A DNA stretch of 9,670 bases from JABIDZ01 sp964402905 (GTDB lineage: Archaea > Iainarchaeota > Iainarchaeia > Iainarchaeales > JAAZKV01), in assembly GCA_964402905.1 (NCBI GenBank), contig CAYODU010000025.1, positions 1-9,670 of the forward strand, read 5' to 3'. Below are positions 5,223 through 9,670 of the stretch, piece after piece. Within the stretch, counting starts at the first letter, position 1. Each line of letters opens with the position of its first letter. Position numbers and translations under genes: made by a program. Below the pieces are notes generated by a model that saw nothing but the letters and a program-made list of their open reading frames with translations, was not told the origin of the DNA and made no database searches.

Positions 5223-6101
5223 ATGGGTTTGGTAAATATTAATGGATTAATTGTTCCTCTTTTAACTCCGATGTGTGAGGATTTTGAGATTGATGAAATT
5301 TCTCTTAAAGCTCTTACTGCGCGTCTCATGAATAAGGGAGTAAAAAACTTTTTCATTTTAAGTTCTCTTGGAGAAGCTTTCAATATTGATAAAGAAAAGC
5401 AAAAAAAAGTTATTCAATTGGTTTCAAAGATTGTGCAAAGAGGAAATATTTTAATTGGCTGTTTTGATGATTCCACAGAAAAAATAATTGAGAAGGTTCG
5501 CTTTGCCGAACGTTACTCGGATTACTGTGTTATTAATGTGCCTTTTTCAGCGCTTACAAACGAAGTTTTTTTCATAGATTTTTTTGATGAATTATTCAAA
5601 AGAACTAGAGCAAAAATTATTCTTTGTAATGATCCATTCAATTTCAAAAGAAACATTCCAATTGTGGGAATAGATAGGATAGCTAATTGGGAGAAACTAA
5701 TTGGAGTAATTGATTTTTCAAGGAATATAACTTACTTTAGAAGTCTTTCAGATTACAAACAATCCATGCAAATATTTCAGGGTGTTGAAGAGCAGTTAGT
5801 TGAAGCTTTTAGTAATAATTGTTCTGGACTTGTTGCTGGGCTTGCAAATATCTCTCCGACCTATTTTCTTGGGATTAATGAGGGGGCAAATATCTCTGAT
5901 ATAAATTTTTTTATTAGAAAAGAAGCTAACATACAAAGAGTTATGAAAGCGTTTTTTCCTTTTGAGAAAAGAATTCAATCCTATAAATATGTTTTGGCGG
6001 TTGAAGGAATAACACAACCATTTCACTCAAAACAAATTCCCTCAATAGCTGAGGAAGAAAAAATTCATTTAGAAGAATTTGTCAAATCTTCTTTTGCATA
6101 A
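5223..6101 (+). CDS. DapA/KDG-aldolase-family protein lacking the catalytic lysine and tyrosine
   Basis: This 292-residue protein has the length and block order of the dihydrodipicolinate synthase / N-acetylneuraminate lyase / KDG aldolase TIM-barrel family: GLIVPLLTPM (8-17), SSLGEAF (47-53, normally G-T-T-G-E), ILCNDP (133-138, normally ILYNxP), LIGVIDFSRN (159-168, normally IGIKDSSGN), FQGVEEQLVEAFSNNCSGLVAGLANISP (185-212). Known members form a Schiff base through the lysine of GIKD and use the YNxP tyrosine for proton transfer. Here these are Ile163 (codon ATT) and Cys135, and one of the two conserved threonines is Leu49. Schiff-base aldolase chemistry is therefore not expected. The rest of the barrel is well kept and the frame is intact, so it is not an obvious pseudogene. 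AGGTG overlapping the previous stop acts as RBS, implying coupling to the HAD-like gene. Confidence 0.8.
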   Translation: MGLVNINGLIVPLLTPMCEDFEIDEISLKALTARLMNKGVKNFFILSSLGEAFNIDKEKQKKVIQLVSKIVQRGNILIGCFDDSTEKIIEKVRFAERYSDYCVINVPFSALTNEVFFIDFFDELFKRTRAKIILCNDPFNFKRNIPIVGIDRIANWEKLIGVIDFSRNITYFRSLSDYKQSMQIFQGVEEQLVEAFSNNCSGLVAGLANISPTYFLGINEGANISDINFFIRKEANIQRVMKAFFPFEKRIQSYKYVLAVEGITQPFHSKQIPSIAEEEKIHLEEFVKSSFA

Positions 6102-6179
6102 AATAAAAAATTTTGCTTGGATAAAGGTGAATTTTTCTCATAAAAAACATTTTTTCTGTATTATTTCCTTCTAAAAAAG

Positions 6180-6188
6180 GTATTTATA
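6180..6188 (+). promoter_or_regulatory. TATA box of enolase
   Basis: GTATTTATA is centred about 28 bases before ATG 6212. There is no Shine-Dalgarno in front of that ATG, so the transcript would start at or near the start codon. This decides against the in-frame TTG at 6194, which would lie upstream of the transcription start. Confidence 0.55.
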
Positions 6189-6211
6189 CTACTTTGTTCT
6201 CTTTCTTTTTC

Positions 6212-7498
6212 ATGTACAAAATAAGGGCAGTTAAAGCTAGACAGATTTTTGATTCTAGGGGAAATCCTACAGTTGAGTGTGAATTAAAAACTGCTTTTGG
6301 AAGATTTGTTGCTTCTGTTCCAAGTGGAGCATCTACTGGTGAAAAAGAAGCTGTTGAGTTGCGTGATGGCGGAGAGAATTTTTCCGGACTTGGGGTGGGT
6401 AATGCTGTAAGAAATATTAATGAAATTCTTTCGGTTGTTGTAATTGGAAAAGATTGTCGTGAACAAAAAGAAATTGATGATTTACTCATAAAAGAGGATG
6501 GTACACCAAATAAATCAAGACTAGGTGCAAATGCAATTCTTGCTGTTTCTTTAGCGGTTGCAAGAGCTGGTGCGGTAGCATCACAAAAAGAATTGCATGA
6601 ATACATTTCACATTTATCTGGAAGAAAAGAATTGCTTCCTGTTCCTGCACTGAATATAATAAATGGTGGAAAGCATGCGGGAAACAAAATTGATTTTCAG
6701 GAGTATCAATTGCTTCCGGTTAAATTTAAATCATTTGAAGAATCTTTTTCTGCTGGAGTGGAAGTTTTTCAAACGCTCAAAAAGAATCTTGAAAAAAAAT
6801 ATGGTAAGGACGCAATTAATGTTGGTGATGAAGGGGGTTTTGCTCCGCAATTAAATAAAGTTGAGGAACCGATTGAAGAAATTCTTTCTGCGGTTGAAAA
6901 AGCGGGTTATTCAACAGAGCTTTTTGTTGCAATGGATGTTGCTGCGAGTTCTTTTGCAAAGCGCGATGATACTGGAAAAATGATTTACACTGTTGAAGAA
7001 CACAAATTATCTTCTGATAAACTATTGTCAGAGTACGAAGCTTTGATAAAAGACTACAAGATAATTTCTATAGAGGATCCATTTGATGAAAACGATTTCT
7101 CTGCATGGGAAATCATGACAGGGAAGTTAGGGAAACAAATCCAAATACTTGCTGACGATTTAACGGTTTCACAAAAAAAGTTTGTTGAAGAAGCTATAAA
7201 GAAAAAAAGAGCGAATGCCTTGCTTTTGAAAGTAAATCAAGTGGGTTCTCTCTCAGAAGCAATTGAATCAGCAAAAGTGGCTTTTGAATCAGATTTTTGT
7301 GTTCAAGTAAGTCACCGAAGCGGAGAAACAAATGATTATTTTATTGCTGATCTTGCGGTTGGGCTTGGAACAGGACAAATTAAGTCTGGGGCACCTTGTC
7401 GGGGAGAGCGACTTTCAAAATATAACCGGCTTTTGAAAATAGAAAAAGAGCAAGGAATTCCTTTTGCTGGGAAAAAAGCTTTTCCTTATCTAAAATAA
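6212..7498 (+). CDS. eno: Enolase (phosphopyruvate hydratase)
   Basis: Enolase interconverts 2-phosphoglycerate and phosphoenolpyruvate in glycolysis and gluconeogenesis in the cytosol, using two Mg ions. With the ATG at 6212 the protein is 428 residues, standard length, and begins MYKIRAVKARQIFDSRGNPTVE as expected for the family. All active-site elements are present: PSGASTGEKEA (37-47), H155 in NGGKHAG, E164 in DFQEY, E207 in VGDEGGFAP, metal ligands D242 (VAMDVA), E288 (SIEDPF) and D315 (LADDLT), catalytic K340 (LLLKVNQVG), the signature H368-R369-S370-GET, and K391 in GQIKSGAP. A start at TTG 6194 would add six residues (MFSFFF) not typical of enolases. The gene stands alone with its own promoter and is complete, so a phosphoenolpyruvate-forming glycolytic step is kept in this organism. 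Confidence 0.98.
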   Translation: MYKIRAVKARQIFDSRGNPTVECELKTAFGRFVASVPSGASTGEKEAVELRDGGENFSGLGVGNAVRNINEILSVVVIGKDCREQKEIDDLLIKEDGTPNKSRLGANAILAVSLAVARAGAVASQKELHEYISHLSGRKELLPVPALNIINGGKHAGNKIDFQEYQLLPVKFKSFEESFSAGVEVFQTLKKNLEKKYGKDAINVGDEGGFAPQLNKVEEPIEEILSAVEKAGYSTELFVAMDVAASSFAKRDDTGKMIYTVEEHKLSSDKLLSEYEALIKDYKIISIEDPFDENDFSAWEIMTGKLGKQIQILADDLTVSQKKFVEEAIKKKRANALLLKVNQVGSLSEAIESAKVAFESDFCVQVSHRSGETNDYFIADLAVGLGTGQIKSGAPCRGERLSKYNRLLKIEKEQGIPFAGKKAFPYLK

Positions 7499-7548
7499 TT
7501 TGCAAGAACATACTTTTATTTAAAAAAACACAAATTTATTTCGCTTCC

Positions 7549-7568
7549 CGTCGAATATTCCCTCGACG
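7549..7568 (+). promoter_or_regulatory. Inverted repeat upstream of BRE/TATA, possible operator
   Basis: CGTCGA (7549-7554) and TCGACG (7563-7568) are exact inverted copies with an 8-base spacer. The right arm overlaps the BRE side of the next promoter. TTCCC-TCGA also recurs directly (7545-7554 and 7558-7566). These are among the few GC-rich bases in an AT-rich spacer, fitting a dimeric regulator site. Confidence 0.4.
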
Positions 7569-7584
7569 AAAAGCTTTTTATATA
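7567..7584 (+). promoter_or_regulatory. Strong BRE/TATA promoter of the four-helix membrane protein
   Basis: A purine-rich BRE-like CGAAAAGC (7567-7574) is followed by TTTATATA (7577-7584), the best match to an archaeal promoter in this window. Transcription would start near 7605, giving a short leader with GGAGGG (7611-7616) five bases before the ATG. Confidence 0.7.
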
Positions 7585-7621
7585 TGTTTACTCATTCTTT
7601 CTTCAAAAAAGGAGGGTTGCT

Positions 7622-8002
7622 ATGGCATCTCAAAAAATAGGTAGTTGGGCATTCTTGGTCGGCGTAATACTTGCTGTGCTTTTTGCAATAGCGGTAATAG
7701 CTATGCCAGTTGCAGTTGCTGGAGTGGGCGGACTGATGACTATTATTCTTGTAATAATAGGACTAATAATCGGTTTCATGAACATTCACGCAAAGCATAT
7801 GTCTGATTTCTTAATAGCTGCAATTGCAGTAGCTATGGTTGGTGGGACAGCAGGAGGACTAATTGGTTTAGATCAATTTGCTCCGCCAGTTGGTTCATTC
7901 TTAATGTACATTGTTATGAACATTGTATCAATCGCAGCTGCAGCAGCATTAATTGTTGGTTTGAAGCAAATTATGGCTTTGGCTAAACAACAAGTAATGT
8001 GA
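7622..8002 (+). CDS. Four-helix membrane protein, likely highly expressed, unknown function
   Basis: I do not recognise a named family. The 126 residues form four hydrophobic segments at about 8-30, 33-53, 60-82 and 91-115, joined by short loops (NIHAKHMSD between 2 and 3, LDQFAPPVG between 3 and 4), with a short polar C-terminus. It is rich in Ala, Gly, Ile, Val and Met, with GxxG-type small-residue patches (GVGG, VGGTAGG) suited to close helix packing, and no Cys. There is no long N-terminal signal, so it is an integral membrane protein. The expression signals are the strongest in the window: consensus BRE/TATA, GGAGGG ribosome-binding site (7611-7616) and a hairpin plus U-tract terminator. 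An abundant structural membrane protein is a reasonable guess; transport or pore formation cannot be excluded. Confidence 0.85.
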   Translation: MASQKIGSWAFLVGVILAVLFAIAVIAMPVAVAGVGGLMTIILVIIGLIIGFMNIHAKHMSDFLIAAIAVAMVGGTAGGLIGLDQFAPPVGSFLMYIVMNIVSIAAAAALIVGLKQIMALAKQQVM

Positions 8003-8011
8003 ATAAAATAA

Positions 8012-8047
8012 GGGGGTGTCTCAGACACCCTCTTTTTATTTTTATTT
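8012..8047 (+). terminator. Hairpin plus U-tract terminator
   Basis: GGGGGTGTC (8012-8020) pairs with GACACCCTC (8024-8032) around a TCA loop, nine pairs including one G-U, followed by a T-rich tract (8033-8047) interrupted by two A. It starts 9 bases after the membrane protein stop. Archaeal RNA polymerase stops at U-tracts alone, so the bacterial-like hairpin may mainly stabilise the mRNA 3' end. Confidence 0.85.
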
Positions 8048-8062
8048 TTCCATTAATTTAGT

Positions 8063-9163
8063 ATGGGTCTATCCAGAAAACGCGCTCTTAGTAATGCGCT
8101 AAAACACCAAGAGTACCACTTTTCTATTCCATTTAATTTCAATGGCTTTTTCGAGGAAAAAGAGCTTATAGAGGAAATATTCAAGAAAATGGTTGAAATT
8201 GCGGGGGAAAAGGAATTTAGTAAGTTTAGGGTTGCTGTTTCCTGGCCTAAAAAACCCAAGTTAGATGAAGTAACAAAGGACCATTTAAAGTATGCTATTC
8301 AGCGAGTTCTGAACATTGAATTGTCAGAAAAACTAGGTAAAACAATAGATTTCTACAATCCTGATGCTATTTTTTTAATAGATTTCAACAATAATGAGCT
8401 TTTCATGAGGCTTGAACCAGTATATGTTGTGGGGCGTTATTGTAAGTTTTCTCGTAAAATAGCTCAAACCGAGTATTTTTGCAATAAATGTCGTGGAAAG
8501 GGTTGTTGGTATTGTAAGGATACAGGGCACTTTTCAGAGGAAAGCGTTGAAGAACTTCTTGAAAAAATAATTGTCCCTCATTTTGGAGCAAAAGCAATGA
8601 TTCTTCACGGGGCAGGCAGAGAAGATTTAGATGTTTTGATGCTTGGAAAAGGTAGGCCCTTTATTGCACAAATAATTTCTCCGCAAAAAAGATTGGTTAA
8701 TTTAAGAGAAATTGAAGAAAAAATCAATGAGGAACTAAAAGAAAAGATTTCTGTTAATTCATTGCAGTACTCAAATGAAAAAGAAGTTGCTCCGCTGAAA
8801 AACAATCCGCATGATAAAATCTATCTCGCAAAAGTTGCTTATTACGGAGAAATTGATTTGATAAAAATTCCTATTGGAAAAGAACTAGTTGTGAAACAGG
8901 GTACTCCGCAAAGAGTAGAAAAAAGAAGAGCTATTCTTGAAAGAGAAAAAAAAGTTACTATTATTGGTGCTGATTTAATTCAGTGTAAAAATAATTGTGA
9001 GAGTGAAAGAAAATTTTTTAATTTAACAGTGCAGACATCTCACGGCACTTATGTAAAAGAATTTATTTCCTCAGATAATGGGCGAACAAAACCAAGCATT
9101 TCTTCTATTCTTGGTGTGCAGTGTTTTTGTGAACAACTTGATGTACTTGAAATAATTGATTAA
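8063..9163 (+). CDS. pus10: tRNA pseudouridine synthase Pus10, short N-terminal form
   Basis: Archaeal Pus10 makes pseudouridine 54 and 55 in the T-loop of tRNAs. Diagnostic blocks are present: VVGRYCKFSRKIAQT (122-136), the four-Cys zinc motif C140-x2-C143-x4-C148-x2-C151 followed by TGHF, HGAGREDLDVLMLGKGRPF (182-200) with the catalytic aspartate (D188 or D190 by motif), RVEKRRAILEREKKV (284-298), and GTYVKEFISSDNGRTKPSISSILG (328-351). The usual DVRML is DVLML here. The N-terminus goes straight into a THUMP-like region and lacks the LCxxCLGR zinc module that starts most archaeal Pus10 proteins; an in-frame TAA at 8054-8056 rules out a longer start. No Shine-Dalgarno is present. It converges with the NucS gene. 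Confidence 0.93.
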   Translation: MGLSRKRALSNALKHQEYHFSIPFNFNGFFEEKELIEEIFKKMVEIAGEKEFSKFRVAVSWPKKPKLDEVTKDHLKYAIQRVLNIELSEKLGKTIDFYNPDAIFLIDFNNNELFMRLEPVYVVGRYCKFSRKIAQTEYFCNKCRGKGCWYCKDTGHFSEESVEELLEKIIVPHFGAKAMILHGAGREDLDVLMLGKGRPFIAQIISPQKRLVNLREIEEKINEELKEKISVNSLQYSNEKEVAPLKNNPHDKIYLAKVAYYGEIDLIKIPIGKELVVKQGTPQRVEKRRAILEREKKVTIIGADLIQCKNNCESERKFFNLTVQTSHGTYVKEFISSDNGRTKPSISSILGVQCFCEQLDVLEIID

Positions 9164-9186
9164 AAAAAATTTGTTTTCTAAATTTG

Positions 9187-9196
9187 TTTTTTTTTT
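9187..9196 (+). terminator. T10 tract after pus10
   Basis: Ten consecutive T lie 24 bases after the pus10 stop, in a 53-base convergent spacer, with no hairpin. This is a typical archaeal U-tract terminator. The eight A at 9162-9169 give a U8 tract for the opposing NucS transcript, though it overlaps the pus10 stop codon. Confidence 0.5.
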
Positions 9197-9216
9197 CAAT
9201 TTGATTTTATTTAATT

Positions 9217-9670
9217 TTATTTGTACTCAAATATTTTTTTCTGGCTTTTTCCGATTCCTTTTATTGTGCTTCTCTTTCCTATCTCAAAATCATAACTGAA
9301 ATATTCTAGATTATAACTTTTCAATAATTCTAAAGCACTTTTTCTTATTTCAGGGGCAAGAAGAATTCCTCTTGTTTTTACTCCCTTCATTTTTTCTACT
9401 TGTTCAGCATATCTTTTTAGTTGTGTTACTGCAGCATAATCTGCTTTTCTTCTTTTTAGTTCTATTACTACAAGTCTTCCTTGCGAATCCTCTGCGACAA
9501 TATCACAAATTCCTTTTCTAAATACTTGTTGTTGATTAATTGGTTTAAGTCCAGGTTCTAAAAAACTTAAATCATCCATTAAAGCATCATTTAATTCTTT
9601 TTCACTTCCACTTAAACGTAAGTCATTGCTCATTGGTAAATCATAATAAATTGTATCTTCAATATTATAA
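9217..9670 (-). CDS. nucS: NucS/EndoMS-type mismatch endonuclease, C-terminal part, runs off the window
   Basis: NucS (EndoMS) cleaves DNA at mismatches and branched ends in Archaea and Actinobacteria. The RecB-like nuclease core is complete. Numbering from the Met at 9633: D44 in GICDIVAED, E58 and K60 in VVIELKRRKAD, Q71 and Y75 in TQLKRY. LSGSEKELNDAL (7-18) is the usual NucS link segment, and a PIP-like QKKIFEYK ends the protein. The Met at 9633 is probably not the real start: the same frame stays open to the window edge, adding YNIEDTIYYDLP, which fits the NucS region before the nuclease domain. A start here would also remove the N-terminal dimer domain that family members (about 230-250 residues) have. 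The true start lies beyond 9670. Confidence 0.85.
   Translation of the reverse strand, partial: YNIEDTIYYDLPMSNDLRLSGSEKELNDALMDDLSFLEPGLKPINQQQVFRKGICDIVAEDSQGRLVVIELKRRKADYAAVTQLKRYAEQVEKMKGVKTRGILLAPEIRKSALELLKSYNLEYFSYDFEIGKRSTIKGIGKSQKKIFEYK

Noticed and set aside
5223..6101. Calling the aldolase-like gene a pseudogene
   Set aside because: The frame is intact at full family length, has an RBS coupled to the upstream gene, and non-active-site blocks are well kept.
6194..6211. Upstream TTG start for enolase adding MFSFFF
   Set aside because: The ATG at 6212 gives the family-typical N-terminus and fits the TATA distance; the TTG has no RBS and would lie upstream of the likely transcription start.
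6184..6687. Long minus-strand open frame opposite enolase
   Set aside because: It is antisense to a fully conserved enolase, with low-complexity Ser/Phe/Pro composition and no RBS; it reflects codon bias of the real gene.

Overview
The window looks like a piece of an AT-rich archaeal genome, probably from an uncultivated small-genome lineage (DPANN-like is my inference, not proven). The archaeal evidence is a canonical C/D box guide RNA, a Pus10-type tRNA pseudouridine synthase, a NucS/EndoMS-type mismatch endonuclease, TATA-type promoters about 25 bases upstream of start codons (many genes look leaderless), and GGTGAT/GGAGG ribosome-binding sites. A run of exactly 100 N (4155-4254) marks a scaffold join, so this is a draft assembly and the two halves need not be adjacent at the distance shown.

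Left part (1-519): a textbook C/D box sRNA (about 1-66), a GTG-started 68-residue acidic helical protein, then a second, partly decayed copy of the same sRNA (about 341-396) and a block holding a hairpin and a repeated 24-base segment. Next come a CDP-alcohol phosphatidyltransferase (520-1152) and a stand-alone tRNA-binding OB-fold protein (1201-1524). These converge on a minus-strand pair: a TraB-family membrane protein followed by a Nudix hydrolase. Divergent from TraB is a secreted, membrane-anchored coiled-coil protein (3196-4146), which ends just before the assembly gap.

Right part (4255-9670): a 58-residue two-helix membrane protein on the minus strand, then a tight two-gene plus-strand unit. 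Its first gene is a HAD-like protein whose nucleophile motif DxD is replaced by ExE. Its second is a DapA/KDG-aldolase-family protein that has lost the Schiff-base lysine (Ile in its place) and the catalytic tyrosine (Cys in its place). Two linked proteins with altered active sites make this the strongest candidate for something undescribed. Then come a complete, intact enolase (true start ATG 6212), a four-helix membrane protein with the strongest expression signals in the window (BRE/TATA, GGAGGG, hairpin plus U-tract terminator), Pus10 without the usual N-terminal zinc module, and the C-terminal nuclease domain of NucS, which runs off the right edge.

Functionally the window mixes RNA modification (C/D sRNA, Pus10), lipid head-group synthesis, glycolysis, mismatch repair and several cell-envelope proteins of unknown role. 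Apart from the 4480-6101 pair and the TraB-Nudix pair, most genes appear to have their own promoter.
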